Notes: generated by a model from the sequence alone, not told the origin. A stretch of DNA of 64,000 nt from Vibrio tapetis subsp. tapetis (GCF_900233005.1 NZ_LT960612.1:62001-126000); one strand, 5' to 3'; positions 8,430-17,685 are shown, numbered from the stretch's first letter. Program-made: numbers and translations.

Positions 8430-9752
8430 ATGTCTGAGTTTTCAAAAGAGTTACAGGTTACCGCAGAGTTTTGCCACGAACGTCCAATCGATGTGTTTAA
8501 TAAACACATTCCTTGGGAATGGGTTGAAGAAGCTGTTCAACAAACTGGACGAGTATCGCTCAGAAAGCGACGCCTCCCCGCAGAGCAAGCTGTTTGGTTA
8601 GTATTAGGGATTGGGCTCCAACGTAATCGCTCCATTCAAGATGTCTGCGACAAGTTGGAGTTAGCATTCCCTGATGTAGATGGTGAACTCACACCTATGG
8701 CAACAAGCAGTATTATCAAGGGGAAAGAACGCCTCGGCGATAAACCTATGCGTTACTTATTTAAAACTACAGCCCAACAGTGGGAGCAACAATCAGACTT
8801 TGACGAAGTTTGTGGCTTAAAGCTTCTTAGTGTCGATGGAACGTATTTCAAAACTCACAATACCGAAGAAAATCAGCATTTTGGGTTTGCTCAAAAAGGT
8901 GCATCATTTCCAAGCGTGTTGGCAGTAACATTAATGTCTACACGTAGCCACCTTGTGTCCGATGCTGCTTTTGGACCAGTAACAAACAGTGAAATATCAT
9001 ATGCCCAACAACTTGTGGGGTCAGCACCAGATGACTCATTAACACTTTTTGATAGAGGGTTCACTTCTGCGGAGTTATTTACCAGCTGGCAGGGTGCTAG
9101 CAGTAACAGCCACTGGTTAACACCAATCAAAACCAAAATGCGCTATGACATAATCGAGAGTTATACTGATTATGATCATCTCATTGAGATGCCTGTTTCA
9201 CCACAAGCTCAAAAGCAGACTCCCTATCTTGGCAAGAGATGGCAAGCACGCCTTATTCTAATTCCAACCCCTAAAGGTGAAATCAAAGGCTTCATTACTT
9301 CGTGCTTATGCCCTGAGCGCTATCTGTTTGATGACTTAGTTAAAGTGTATTGGGAGCGTTGGGAAATCGAACGCAGTTACGGCGAACTAAAGCAGTATCA
9401 GTTACAAAACAAACCAACATTACGAAGTAAGAAAAAAGTCGGGATATATCAGGAGCTATGGGGAATATTAACCAGCTATAACATCGTGAGGCTGGAAATG
9501 GCTGAGATGGCTAAACAACATGAAGTTGAGCCTCTACGGATCAGCTTCATTAATGCCTTATTTTTGATTATGGATGAGATGATTTGGGCGAGCGACACTC
9601 GAAGTCCAGGAGCGATACCAAAAAACTTAAAAGCTCTCAGGGACAATGGGAAGCGGCTTATTCTCCCCAAGAAACGGAAAAGGAAACCATACCCCAGAGC
9701 GGTTTTAAAAAAGCCAGCCCGATACCCCAATAAACATGCCACTCGCTCTTAA
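8430..9752 (+). CDS. IS4-family transposase
   Basis: A 440-residue DDE transposase, full length for IS4-type elements. First catalytic Asp in 'LLSVDGTYF' (about residue 134), second in 'LTLFDRGF' (about 209), and the Glu with the IS4 signature Y-(2)-R-(3)-E-(6)-K in 'YWERWEIERSYGELK' (about 306-320). The C-terminus is very basic ('PKKRKRKPYPRAVLKK'). No frameshift or stop is seen, so the element may still be active. The start codon is flush against a terminator-like hairpin and has no ribosome binding site, which should keep expression low. The gene converges on deaD. Confidence 0.93.
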   Translation: MSEFSKELQVTAEFCHERPIDVFNKHIPWEWVEEAVQQTGRVSLRKRRLPAEQAVWLVLGIGLQRNRSIQDVCDKLELAFPDVDGELTPMATSSIIKGKERLGDKPMRYLFKTTAQQWEQQSDFDEVCGLKLLSVDGTYFKTHNTEENQHFGFAQKGASFPSVLAVTLMSTRSHLVSDAAFGPVTNSEISYAQQLVGSAPDDSLTLFDRGFTSAELFTSWQGASSNSHWLTPIKTKMRYDIIESYTDYDHLIEMPVSPQAQKQTPYLGKRWQARLILIPTPKGEIKGFITSCLCPERYLFDDLVKVYWERWEIERSYGELKQYQLQNKPTLRSKKKVGIYQELWGILTSYNIVRLEMAEMAKQHEVEPLRISFINALFLIMDEMIWASDTRSPGAIPKNLKALRDNGKRLILPKKRKRKPYPRAVLKKPARYPNKHATRS

Positions 9753-9758
9753 GCGAGT

Positions 9759-9783
9759 GGCATTAAGCCTAAGCTCGGTTTTT
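9759..9783 (-). repeat. Right terminal inverted repeat of the IS4-family element
   Basis: Ends ...TAAGCTCGGTTTTT, the imperfect complement of 8332-8356. Beyond it, before deaD, lies a 16-bp palindrome (9787-9802) overlapping the deaD stop codon. Confidence 0.85.
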
Positions 9784-9801
9784 ATTATTCAGAATTCTGA
9801 A

Positions 9802-11748
9802 TTAGCCTTCGCTACGTGGAGAACGCTCACCACGATGGCTACCACGGTGATCACCACCACGGTTGCGATCGAAACGACGCTCGCCGCCTTCACGATTACC
9901 GCCGCCATCGCGAGAACCACGACCGCCTTCACGGTTGCCACGGTAACCGCCACCTTCACGGTTGCCGTCACGTTGACCACGATGGCCTTGACGAGCACCG
10001 TCACGGTTTCCGCCACGAGGGCCACCGTCACGACGGCCACCACGAGATTCGCGGAAGTCATCAAAGTCACATACTACAGCGCCAACTTCTTTCTGACGAA
10101 TACGTAGCTTGCTTAGCTTGCCAGTTACTTCAGAGTTCATTGTTTTTGGAAGCTGTACAAACGTGTGGCCTTGAGCCAGTTTGATTGCACCAATAGAACC
10201 TTTAGTTAGGCCAAGCTCGTTCGCTAGAGCGCCAACGATGTCTTTAACTTGGACGCCTTGCTCACGACCAACTTGTAGCTGGTAAGTAGCCCAATCAGCA
10301 GTGTTGCCACCGTAGCTACGGCCACCATCACGACCGCCATCACGACCGCCATCACGGCTGTCACGTGGATTATCACGACGCTCTTTACGACGCTTCTTAT
10401 CACGCTCGATTGCTTCGATCATTGGGTCTGGACCTTCGTAGAACAAAGGACGCTTGCCTTGTTGACGCTTAAGAAGCATTGCAGCAAGAGTAGTTGCATC
10501 GATTTCTAAGTTCGTTTGAAGCTTCTCGATAAGCTCTACAAAACTTTCTAGTGCTTTGTGTTCTTTATCTGCTTCTAGCTCAGCACCTAGTTTAACTAGA
10601 CGTGCCTCAGCTACTTGATCACGTGCTGGAAGTTCAATTTCTTCCATTTGTGATTTAGTAACACGCTCGATAGTACGTAGCATACGGATTTGGTTAGTGC
10701 GAACAAGAAGAATCGCTTTACCTTTACGTCCAGCACGGCCAGTACGACCAATACGGTGAATGTAAGACTCAACATCGAATGGGATGTCGTAGTTAAATAC
10801 GTGAGTGATTCGTGGAACATCAAGACCACGCGCAACAACATCAGTTGCTACTAGGATGTCGATAACACCTTGTTTGATGTTGTCAACAGTACGCTCACGG
10901 ATAGACTGAGGAATATCACCGTGCAGTGCAGCAGCTTTAAAGCCACGAGCAGATAACCAATCAGCTAGGCGCTCAGTATCTTGACGAGTACGAACGAACA
11001 CGATTGATGCATCAGTTTCTTCAGTTTCAAGTAGACGAGACATTGCTTCGTCTTTTTCTACGCCTTTCACTACCCAGTAGTTTTGCGCTACTTTATCAAC
11101 AGTGTGGTTAGTACCAGCAACGTCAACGCGAGCAGGGTTACGTAGGTAACGGTCAACAATAGTCTTAACCATTGGAGGCATAGTTGCAGAGAACAATACA
11201 CGTTGTGCAGATTCTGGCGCTTTCTCAAGAATCCAAGTAACGTCGTCTACAAAACCCATTTTAAGCATTTCATCTGCTTCATCTAGAACAAACGTATGAG
11301 CTTGGTCTAGGTGTAGGCGTTCACGAGTTAGAAGATCTTTAACACGACCAGGAGTACCAACAACAATGTGAGCACCACGGCTTAGAGCGCGCATTTGATC
11401 AACGATAGATGCACCACCGTAGATTTCTAAAACTTTAAGGCCTTTAACGTCACGACCAAGGTTTTTGATTTCTGCAGCAACTTGAATAGCAAGCTCACGA
11501 GTTGGCGCCATGATGATTGCTTGAGGTTTGTGTTGGTTCAGATCAATTTTGTTCAGCAGAGGAAGAGAAAACGCTGCTGTTTTACCAGTACCTGTTTGCG
11601 CTTTACCTAACGCATCTCTGCCTTCTAGAAGCAAAGGAATAGCTGCTGCTTGAATTGGAGTTGGTGAAACGAAACCCATGCTATCAAGAGCTGAAAGGAT
11701 GTTTTCGTTAAGGGCTAATTCATTAAATTGAATTACAGATTCGGACAT
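9802..11748 (-). CDS. deaD: DEAD-box ATP-dependent RNA helicase DeaD/CsdA
   Basis: A 648-residue cytoplasmic RNA helicase (E. coli DeaD is about 630). Core motifs are in order: Q motif near residue 29, Walker A 'AQTGTGKT' (50-57), 'PTRELA' (82-87), 'TPGR' (132-135), DEAD (156-159), SAT (about 189), 'ARGLD', and 'HRIGRTGR'. After the core come the dimerisation/RNA-binding regions and an Arg/Gly-rich tail made of RDGG- and NREGG-type repeats from about residue 560. The family unwinds structured RNA in ribosome assembly and cold adaptation. The repetitive tail causes the GC-rich repeat pattern seen at 9830-10060 and long false antisense frames. The insertion sequence sits right behind the stop codon. 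Confidence 0.95.
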   Translation of the reverse strand: MSESVIQFNELALNENILSALDSMGFVSPTPIQAAAIPLLLEGRDALGKAQTGTGKTAAFSLPLLNKIDLNQHKPQAIIMAPTRELAIQVAAEIKNLGRDVKGLKVLEIYGGASIVDQMRALSRGAHIVVGTPGRVKDLLTRERLHLDQAHTFVLDEADEMLKMGFVDDVTWILEKAPESAQRVLFSATMPPMVKTIVDRYLRNPARVDVAGTNHTVDKVAQNYWVVKGVEKDEAMSRLLETEETDASIVFVRTRQDTERLADWLSARGFKAAALHGDIPQSIRERTVDNIKQGVIDILVATDVVARGLDVPRITHVFNYDIPFDVESYIHRIGRTGRAGRKGKAILLVRTNQIRMLRTIERVTKSQMEEIELPARDQVAEARLVKLGAELEADKEHKALESFVELIEKLQTNLEIDATTLAAMLLKRQQGKRPLFYEGPDPMIEAIERDKKRRKERRDNPRDSRDGGRDGGRDGGRSYGGNTADWATYQLQVGREQGVQVKDIVGALANELGLTKGSIGAIKLAQGHTFVQLPKTMNSEVTGKLSKLRIRQKEVGAVVCDFDDFRESRGGRRDGGPRGGNRDGARQGHRGQRDGNREGGGYRGNREGGRGSRDGGGNREGGERRFDRNRGGDHRGSHRGERSPRSEG

Positions 11749-12118
11749 TGGGATCCCACTATATATCTAAGTAAACAAAAGGTCCCACGTGCTCTACCAC
11801 TTCCAATACCAATCCAATATCGAGTACTGATTCCATTCAAATGCGGAAAAGTAAAAAAACGCATCAAAGCCGCTTGGGACATATCAAGGGAGCAGGATTC
11901 TGCCCTAAAAGCATAAGAAAAGCTAGAAAAAATTGAATTTCATCACAATTTTGGGGATTTTTTTCCATTTCAGGTCATAAAAAGGTCATTTTGCATAAGA
12001 ATCGCTCTGCAAGCTACGTCACGTCTCATTTTATATGGTTGCATAATGATCACTTTGGCTAGCATTGATGTCCTTCTAGCATTATAGTGATGCAGCCCAT
12101 TCTCAACGACCGAATATG
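11749..12118. other. Divergent deaD-rnb intergenic region
   Basis: About 370 bases between two RNA-metabolism genes read in opposite directions. On the leftward strand it holds a long deaD leader, as expected for a cold-shock gene, with a small GC-rich hairpin near 11895-11914. For rnb, a TATAGT -10-like hexamer is seen near 12084-12089 with no clear -35, and CTAGCATT occurs twice just before it. No open frame here looks real. Confidence 0.45.
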
Positions 12119-14113
12119 ATGTTTCAAGATAATCCTTTATTAGCTCAGCTCAAGCAACAAATCAAACAAACCCTTAAAACAAAAGAGGGTACGATAAAAG
12201 CGACCGAGAAAGGTTTTGGCTTTCTAGAAGTAGACAGCAAGCACTCTTTTTTCATTCCGCCTCCTTATATGAAAAAATGCATGCACGGCGATAAAGTCGA
12301 AGCCATCATACGCACAGAGAAAGACAAAGAAGTCGCCGAACCAGACAAATTAATAGAGCAAGGCTTAAATCGATTCATCGGCCGAGTGAAGATGTTCAAG
12401 GGCCGCCTCAACGTAACGCCCGATCATCCTCAACTCAAAAAGCTGTCTTTAAAAGCCAAAGCAAGAAAAGGATTAAACCCTGAATTACTTGAAGAAGGTG
12501 ATTGGGTCGTCGCTCATCTTACTCAGCACCCCCTAAATGGTGATAAAGACTTCTTTGTCGAGATCTCAGAAAAAATCACCGACGCAAACGACAAAATTGC
12601 GCCGTGGTGGGTGACTCTAGCGCAAAACGATTTACCTAATTCAGAACCTGAGGGTATCGACAATTGGCAACTAAACGATGACGCCGACTTAGAGCGTGTC
12701 GACATGACTGAAACGCCTTTCGTTACCATTGATGGAGCATCGACCAAAGATATGGACGATGCACTCCATGCGAAAAAGCTGCCTTCCGGTGATTTTGAGC
12801 TAACCATCGCAATTGCCGATCCAACAGCTTATATCTCTGTTGAGTCAGATATGGACAAAGTGGCACGACAACGCGGCTTCACTATCTACTTGCCGGGTCG
12901 CAATATCCCAATGCTACCAAGAGATCTAGCCGACAATTTGTGTTCACTTATCGAAAATGAACTGCGCCCTGCCCTATGTTGCAAAGTAACAGTTAGCAGT
13001 GACGGCGTGATCGGGAACGACATCCACTTCTTCGCCGCGAATATCAAGTCTCATGCTCGGTTAGCCTATGACCCGGTTTCTGATTGGTTAGAAACGGGCG
13101 AAAGCAGTGAGTGGTCACCAAGTGCAGAAATTGGCAACGTCGTTCAAGATCTTTACGAATTTTCCAAAGCCCGTGCAACATGGCGTAAAAACAACGCCGT
13201 TGTGTTCCCAGACCGACCTGACTATCGCTTCGAATTAAGCGAAGACAACGACGTGGTGGCCATTCACGCTGATATGCGCCGAACCTCTAATCGACTTGTC
13301 GAAGAGTCAATGATCACGGCAAACATCTGTGCAGGTAAAGCGCTTAAAGAAAAATTTGCAATGGGTGTCTTTAATACCCACTCAGGTCTAAAAGAAGACA
13401 AGATCAAAGATGCACTCGAGCTTGTGAACCCCGACGGTGACAAACCTTTCACTCAAGAAAGCCTAGCGACCCTTGAAGGATTCAGCGCATTGCGCCGCTG
13501 GTTGTCTGAACAAGACACGCCTTATTTAGACAACCGTATGCGTAAGTTCCAAGCCTACAGTGAAATTGGCAACCAGCCACTAGCACACTTCGCTATGGGT
13601 TTAGATATCTACGCAACGTGGACGTCACCTATTCGTAAATACGGCGACATGATCAACCATCGTATGTTAAAAGCGCTGATCTTAGATAAAGAGCCAGAGC
13701 AAACTCCGGATGAAACCGTGGGAGAAGAACTGGCGCTGCATCGCAAGCACCACAACATGGCTGAACGTAATGTCGGTAACTGGTTATATGCGCGTACACT
13801 TGTTGATTCACCTAAAAATGAAACCGTCTACGACGCTGAAATTTTTGATGTGAACCGCGCTGGCGCTCGTGTGCGTCTCATTGAAAACGGGGCAGCGGCA
13901 TTTGTGCCAAGCTCTCAAATCATGGATAACCGCGAGCGTATTGAATGCAACGGTGAAAAAGGCCAGATCTCAGTAGACGGCAACATCGAATGGCAACTTG
14001 GTGACACACTTCAAGTATGCCTAATCGACGTAAACCTTGAGAACAGAAACCTGGTTGCTAAGCCAACTAAGATATTTCCTGAGCCAATAACTAAAGAAGA
14101 GATTTCCGAGTAA
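12119..14113 (+). CDS. rnb: Exoribonuclease II
   Basis: A 664-residue 3'-5' exoribonuclease (E. coli RNase II is 644). Order: cold-shock/OB domains (about 1-170), catalytic RNB domain (about 195-530) and C-terminal S1 domain (about 560-650). The active-site acidic cluster reads '[13 protein letters not shown]' (about residues 204-216), and '[18 protein letters not shown]' (about 500) is the conserved RNB signature. Two ATGs stand in tandem at 12116 and 12119; the second is chosen because E. coli RNase II begins '[14 protein letters not shown]', the same as here. No Shine-Dalgarno sequence is visible. The enzyme degrades single-stranded mRNA; its divergent neighbour is the RNA helicase gene deaD. 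Confidence 0.95.
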   Translation: MFQDNPLLAQLKQQIKQTLKTKEGTIKATEKGFGFLEVDSKHSFFIPPPYMKKCMHGDKVEAIIRTEKDKEVAEPDKLIEQGLNRFIGRVKMFKGRLNVTPDHPQLKKLSLKAKARKGLNPELLEEGDWVVAHLTQHPLNGDKDFFVEISEKITDANDKIAPWWVTLAQNDLPNSEPEGIDNWQLNDDADLERVDMTETPFVTIDGASTKDMDDALHAKKLPSGDFELTIAIADPTAYISVESDMDKVARQRGFTIYLPGRNIPMLPRDLADNLCSLIENELRPALCCKVTVSSDGVIGNDIHFFAANIKSHARLAYDPVSDWLETGESSEWSPSAEIGNVVQDLYEFSKARATWRKNNAVVFPDRPDYRFELSEDNDVVAIHADMRRTSNRLVEESMITANICAGKALKEKFAMGVFNTHSGLKEDKIKDALELVNPDGDKPFTQESLATLEGFSALRRWLSEQDTPYLDNRMRKFQAYSEIGNQPLAHFAMGLDIYATWTSPIRKYGDMINHRMLKALILDKEPEQTPDETVGEELALHRKHHNMAERNVGNWLYARTLVDSPKNETVYDAEIFDVNRAGARVRLIENGAAAFVPSSQIMDNRERIECNGEKGQISVDGNIEWQLGDTLQVCLIDVNLENRNLVAKPTKIFPEPITKEEISE

Positions 14114-14125
14114 AAACAGCTTATT

Positions 14126-14151
14126 AGCGAGTACAGGGTTCTGTACTCGCT
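14126..14151 (+). terminator. Hairpin after rnb
   Basis: A perfect 11-bp stem AGCGAGTACAG / CTGTACTCGCT with a GGTT loop, 12 bases after the rnb stop codon. The downstream T content is low, so termination may be partial. Confidence 0.6.
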
Positions 14152-14333
14152 GTCTAGTTCAGCCTAATGCCCTCTACCACAATTCTAAATCTACACATCT
14201 ATCAATAAGTTAAGCAACTCTGATAAACTTGTCTCATTAGTTGGTATCAGTCATAATTCGTTGCATCTTTACTTGCTTTAATCGAAGTAATCTAAATAAT
14301 TAACGTTATGTCCACTAAATTTCGAGATGCACT

Positions 14334-15167
14334 ATGCCGAATGTAACCCTTCAACGATTTTCACATTTTTACCAACGTAATCGTGACAAGTATCACTCGA
14401 CTAGCCCTGTAGTATTTTATGTGCAGAAAGGCAGTGCTTCTTTTCAGTTCCCTGATGGCGTGATCGGGCAACTGAATGAAGGTGAGTTTACGCTTCTTGA
14501 TATTTCGATGCTTACTGAAGTCGAAACCACTAGCAGTGAAGAAGAATTTCAAGCCATAGGTATTCACCTTGATACGTCTCTTTTGCAAGGGGTAAAAGCC
14601 GGCAATCAAGAGTATGTATTTGGAGAGAGCGAAAATGGTTTCGCAAAATTGGATTACACCAACAGCGTCGCCCATTCTGTACTCGACCTTCTTATTTCGG
14701 CTCTCGACAATGGTGAAGCTCCGAACCAAGAAACAATGACATTCTTGGCAAAATCTCTCGTAAGCGAGATGCTCTGTACTTACCCGGGTTTACGCCGTTT
14801 GATTCATAATTCATTTGAGTTAAAAGTAAGCCAACGCGTTATCCAATATATTGAGCAAAACATTCGGAACGAAATCTCCCTCGAAGGGGTCTCTCGTACT
14901 CTAGGTATGTCGCCAGCTACCCTGAAACGTAGGCTATCTGCAGAAAGCCTATCGTTTTCTAACCTTTTAAAAGAAAAACGCATTAATTATGCTGCAAACC
15001 AGCTTCGTGCTTCTCATGAATCTATTTGTGATATCGCTTTTCAAAGTGGCTTCAAGAGTGCAGCACATTTCAGTACGGCATTTAAAAGCGTCCAAGGTAT
15101 TACTCCGAAAGAGTTCCGTTCTCGTATTAACTGGAACAGAGAAGAACTGCGTCATTTAGCGGTTTAG
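14334..15167 (+). CDS. AraC-family transcriptional regulator
   Basis: 277 residues. The N-terminal half (about 1-150) is a cupin-like sensing domain ('VVFYVQKGSASFQFPDG', 'LNEGEFTLLD'). The C-terminal about 100 residues form the two helix-turn-helix AraC domain, with 'ISLEGVSRTLGMSPATLKRR' (about 182-201) and the second helix pair 'ICDIAFQSGFKSAAHFSTAF' (about 228-247) followed by 'TPKEFR'. The cytoplasmic DNA-binding role is secure; target and inducer are unknown. It is monocistronic, closed by a strong two-way terminator. No neighbouring enzyme or transporter suggests the regulon. Confidence 0.9.
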   Translation: MPNVTLQRFSHFYQRNRDKYHSTSPVVFYVQKGSASFQFPDGVIGQLNEGEFTLLDISMLTEVETTSSEEEFQAIGIHLDTSLLQGVKAGNQEYVFGESENGFAKLDYTNSVAHSVLDLLISALDNGEAPNQETMTFLAKSLVSEMLCTYPGLRRLIHNSFELKVSQRVIQYIEQNIRNEISLEGVSRTLGMSPATLKRRLSAESLSFSNLLKEKRINYAANQLRASHESICDIAFQSGFKSAAHFSTAFKSVQGITPKEFRSRINWNREELRHLAV

Positions 15168-15204
15168 CTTTCTTTGAATTCAAATTCTTACTTTCAATTC
15201 AAAT

Positions 15205-15235
15205 AAAAACAGGAGGCAAAATGCCTCCTGTTTTT
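15205..15235. terminator. Bidirectional terminator between the AraC gene and the DUF3024 gene
   Basis: AAAAACAGGAGGCA / TGCCTCCTGTTTTT with a 3-base loop. A-run and T-run flank the stem, so it can serve both convergent genes. Confidence 0.95.
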
Positions 15236-15256
15236 GTATCTAAGGTACTCTCAGGC

Positions 15257-15616
15257 TCAATACCAAATACTGTTATCACGGTCGCTTTCTACCACTGAAA
15301 TCAGCTTCGAAATGTCTTTGTCGAATGCCAATAAAGGGTGTGGTTGCCATAATTTAACCAAACTCTCTTCTTCTCTTTCGTTGACATACAATTTCCAAAG
15401 CGCAGTTTCAGGGTCAAATTCCAGTTTAGCAACCTGAATCGAATAGTCTGCACTGACTGAATCCAGTTTAAAAAATGCTTTACTAAACACAACGCCAGAC
15501 TCAATCACTTGAAAAGAAGCCTTACCGTGCTCAATAGGTAGACCTTGGTTTCTTTGAACGCATAATCGATGAGCCAATTTTTCTAAACGTTGGCGATCAA
15601 CATCACAAACCAGCAT
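15257..15616 (-). CDS. DUF3024-type hypothetical protein
   Basis: About 119 residues. The pattern of an N-terminal 'RQRLEKLAHRLC' helix, a central 'VAKLEFDPETALWKLYVNERE' strand pair and a closing 'LISVVESDRDNSIW' resembles DUF3024 proteins ('...VWKVYW...', '...FLAVVEEDEYGCFW'). Function is unknown. The frame also opens at GTG 15631, but ATG 15616 has a G-rich Shine-Dalgarno sequence (GGGGGA) 8 bases upstream, and starting there fits the family length. It may be transcribed alone; it converges on the AraC gene. Confidence 0.65.
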   Translation of the reverse strand: MLVCDVDRQRLEKLAHRLCVQRNQGLPIEHGKASFQVIESGVVFSKAFFKLDSVSADYSIQVAKLEFDPETALWKLYVNEREEESLVKLWQPHPLLAFDKDISKLISVVESDRDNSIWY

Positions 15617-15729
15617 CGCTTCGTCCCCCACTTCCGTATTGATGACAATAACTATAATACGGAATGCTCAAGCTATCCCGTAAGTTCGCCAAATAATCAG
15701 ATCGCAATCATAAAACAGACCGTTAACGA

Positions 15730-15763
15730 GTTTCACAAAACTGTCATCATTACGACATAAGAT
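15730..15763 (+). promoter_or_regulatory. Pho box and -10 region of the pstS-like gene
   Basis: GTTTCACAAAACTGTCAT (15730-15747) matches the 18-bp PhoB box pattern of two direct TGTCA/TTTCA half-sites. It sits about 10 bases before a -10-like TAAGAT (15758-15763), the spacing seen at PhoB-activated promoters where the box replaces the -35. Phosphate-starvation induction is inferred. Confidence 0.7.
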
Positions 15764-15795
15764 AGGCGGCAATTACTAATAATGGAGTTTTACCT

Positions 15796-16608
15796 ATGTC
15801 TCGAGTTGCGTTAGCTGCTCTACTTTCTGTGCTCGCCTTTTCAACAACGGCCAAGGAAGTAAATATTTCTGGATCAACCTCAGTAAGCCGCATAATGGAT
15901 GTACTTGCTGAGCAGTTCAACAACACGCACCCAGAGACCTACATTGCGGTTCAAGGGATTGGCTCTACCGCAGGCATTACGATGGTAAATAAAGGTGTCA
16001 GTGAGCTTGGTATGAGCTCTCGCTACCTAACTGAAGCTGAATTTAACAAAGATATGATCGTTAAACCGATCGCATTTGATGGCTTGGCTGTTGTAATCAA
16101 CAAATCAAACCCAATCAGCAATCTGTCTCGTGAGCAACTGACCAACATCTATTTAGGTAAAGTCAAAAACTGGAAAGACGTGGGTGGAGAAGACAGGACG
16201 ATTGCCGTTGTGACTCGTGAAGGGTCATCAGGATCACGTTATAGCTTTGAGAGCTTGTTAGGGCTGACTAAAATTGTTAATAACCGTTTGGTATCCAATA
16301 TTAACCCTGAGAACTTGGTCGTAAACAGCAACAGCATGGTAAAGACCATTGTTAATCATAACCCGCAAGCCATTGGTTTCGTCTCTTTAGGGTCGGTTGA
16401 TCAGTCTGTTCGCCTTATCTCTTTTGAGAATGTAAAACCCACTTCCGCAAATATTTCTAACAACAAATATGAGTTGGCTCGTCCTTTTCTCATCATTTAT
16501 CACCAAGAAGACTTAACGAAAAGTGGTCAGCAGTTTGTCAGCTATATCACTTCTGATGAAGGACAAAATATTATTCAAGATTACGGTTATACCCCAATCA
16601 AAAAATAA
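15796..16608 (+). CDS. pstS: PstS-like phosphate-binding protein of an ABC transporter
   Basis: 270 residues with a signal peptide (about 1-19, cleavage after 'STTA'). It is a periplasmic type II solute-binding protein of the PstS family. Phosphate-binding loops are visible: 'ISGSTSVSRIM' (about 24-34), 'GSTAGI' (about 56), 'SRYL', and 'VTREGSSGSRYSFE' (about 139-152). It would capture phosphate for a PstABC transporter, but no pstCAB genes lie nearby, so this is an orphan binding protein. The Pho-box promoter and the strong terminator show a stand-alone unit. A TGGAG site precedes the ATG. Vibrios commonly carry more than one pstS. Confidence 0.88.
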   Translation: MSRVALAALLSVLAFSTTAKEVNISGSTSVSRIMDVLAEQFNNTHPETYIAVQGIGSTAGITMVNKGVSELGMSSRYLTEAEFNKDMIVKPIAFDGLAVVINKSNPISNLSREQLTNIYLGKVKNWKDVGGEDRTIAVVTREGSSGSRYSFESLLGLTKIVNNRLVSNINPENLVVNSNSMVKTIVNHNPQAIGFVSLGSVDQSVRLISFENVKPTSANISNNKYELARPFLIIYHQEDLTKSGQQFVSYITSDEGQNIIQDYGYTPIKK

Positions 16609-16620
16609 ACCTTCATCAAC

Positions 16621-16651
16621 AAAAAAGGAGCTGATATCAGCTCCTTTTTTT
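16621..16651. terminator. Bidirectional terminator between the pstS-like and MaoC genes
   Basis: AAAAAAGGAGCTGA / TCAGCTCCTTTTTT with a TA loop; almost perfectly symmetrical, serving both convergent genes. Confidence 0.97.
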
Positions 16652-16671
16652 AATCTAATAAATTCGACTCG

Positions 16672-17352
16672 TTAGATAACCAGACGAATGACCGATACGG
16701 CAATACAGCCTGGTCTGCGCACGCCATCGATTTCAACTTTAATTTCACGCTCGACTTCTAAGCCCTTTGGAACCGGAGTTACCTTCAATAACTTACTTCT
16801 TGCTCTGATCTGGCTGCCGGCTTTCACAGGGTAAGGAAAACGTACATGATTGAGTCCGATATTGACGGTCATTTTTGCCGTCGGAAACTGAGGTTTCTCT
16901 GGATCGACGCTATCGGTCAGCTTTGGCAGCATCGATAACGTCAAAAAACCGTGCGCTATTGGTGTTTTGAACGGCGACTCTTGCTCTGCTCGTTCTGGGT
17001 CGGTGTGAATCCACTGCATATCTTCAGTGACTTTCGCAAACGCATCAATGCGCTCTTGATCAATCATAACCCAGTCGCCCACGTGTATTTCTTCACCCAG
17101 TTTAGACTGCAGTTCTAGATACAACGCTTCGCCTTCAGGGCTGAGCTCTATTATCGGCTTAGATTCATTTACCGCAGGTGTTTGATAGTCTTTGATCCAC
17201 GGGAAAATCTGCTGGGCATGTGAATTATTAACAAATTCACTCCAGTACTCTCTTAATGTAGGATTCATCAGATCGCGCAATTCCGGCAATTCAAAATGAT
17301 GTTTCCGCGCAAGAGATTCACTCTTGTGCTTAAGAATATCAACGACTTTCAT
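16672..17352 (-). CDS. MaoC-family (R)-specific enoyl-CoA hydratase-like protein
   Basis: 226 residues. A helical N-terminal extension (about 1-75) precedes a hot-dog-fold MaoC domain. The hydratase signature is seen as 'FAKVTEDMQWIHTDPERA' (about 110-127) with the Asp and His positions of the catalytic pair, followed by 'PIAHGFLTLSML'. Members hydrate trans-2-enoyl-CoA to (R)-3-hydroxyacyl-CoA, often for polyhydroxyalkanoate or fatty-acid metabolism. No pha genes are nearby, so the pathway is uncertain. AAGG lies 6 bases before the ATG. Confidence 0.85.
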   Translation of the reverse strand: MKVVDILKHKSESLARKHHFELPELRDLMNPTLREYWSEFVNNSHAQQIFPWIKDYQTPAVNESKPIIELSPEGEALYLELQSKLGEEIHVGDWVMIDQERIDAFAKVTEDMQWIHTDPERAEQESPFKTPIAHGFLTLSMLPKLTDSVDPEKPQFPTAKMTVNIGLNHVRFPYPVKAGSQIRARSKLLKVTPVPKGLEVEREIKVEIDGVRRPGCIAVSVIRLVI

Positions 17353-17654
17353 ATCTAACCTTCATAAATAAAGCCTCTCTAATTAGAGCCTTACATCACA
17401 ATTTTGAACCACTTCTCATATGCAGGCAAATACTTTCGGGCGAACACGCGTATTCCGAATGCCATATAAATAATAAATATCAATAGGTTACATAATAAAA
17501 CATTATTTTATTATCATTTTAAATAGTAAGCAGGTGTCTTAAATAATTAGCGATCAGTTAAATTACGAACCATACATTAAAAATCAGACTAAATCTGTTT
17601 GCCAATCATGCATTTCGCTCAACTAACGCTCGAACGAACACTATTTGCAAATTC
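17353..17654. other. AT-rich intergenic region before tRNA-Ser
   Basis: About 300 bases with no open frame that looks coding. It should contain the promoter of the leftward MaoC gene, but I see no convincing box pair. The tRNA promoter begins at its right end. Confidence 0.4.
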
Positions 17655-17685
17655 TTGCTTTACAACGACACGATCCACTTATAAT
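17655..17685 (+). promoter_or_regulatory. tRNA-Ser promoter
   Basis: A perfect TATAAT -10 at 17680-17685, followed by a GC-rich discriminator (GCGC), as in stringently controlled stable RNA promoters. The -35 is either TTGCTT (17655-17660, spacing 19) or TTTACA (17659-17664, spacing 15). Confidence 0.6.

Larger units (their letters stand above)
8332..9783 (+). mobile_element. IS4-family insertion sequence (about 1.45 kb)
   Basis: A single intact transposase gene is bounded by 25-bp imperfect inverted repeats at 8332-8356 and 9759-9783 (two mismatches). Size and DDE transposase fit the IS4 family. A hairpin with a T-run abuts the transposase start (8396-8429), and a perfect 10-bp hairpin (9738-9761) spans its stop codon. 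The bases flanking the ends (TCTAGATACAA on the left, ATTATTCAGAA on the right) are not a direct repeat, so no target duplication is visible. The right end lies only 18 bases from the deaD stop codon. Confidence 0.9.

Noticed and set aside
8321..9794. Target-site duplication of the IS4-family element
   Set aside because: Flanking bases share only a loose TTATTC-GA similarity in shifted positions, not a direct repeat.
9830..10060. Dense short repeats resembling a CRISPR or satellite array
   Set aside because: They are codons for the Arg/Gly-rich tail of DeaD. There are no constant repeats with unique spacers.
9736..10184. Long open frames opposite the deaD end (Thr/Ala- and His-rich products)
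   Set aside because: They arise from the GC-rich repetitive codons of the Arg/Gly tail read on other frames; there is no ribosome binding site, and the composition is implausible.
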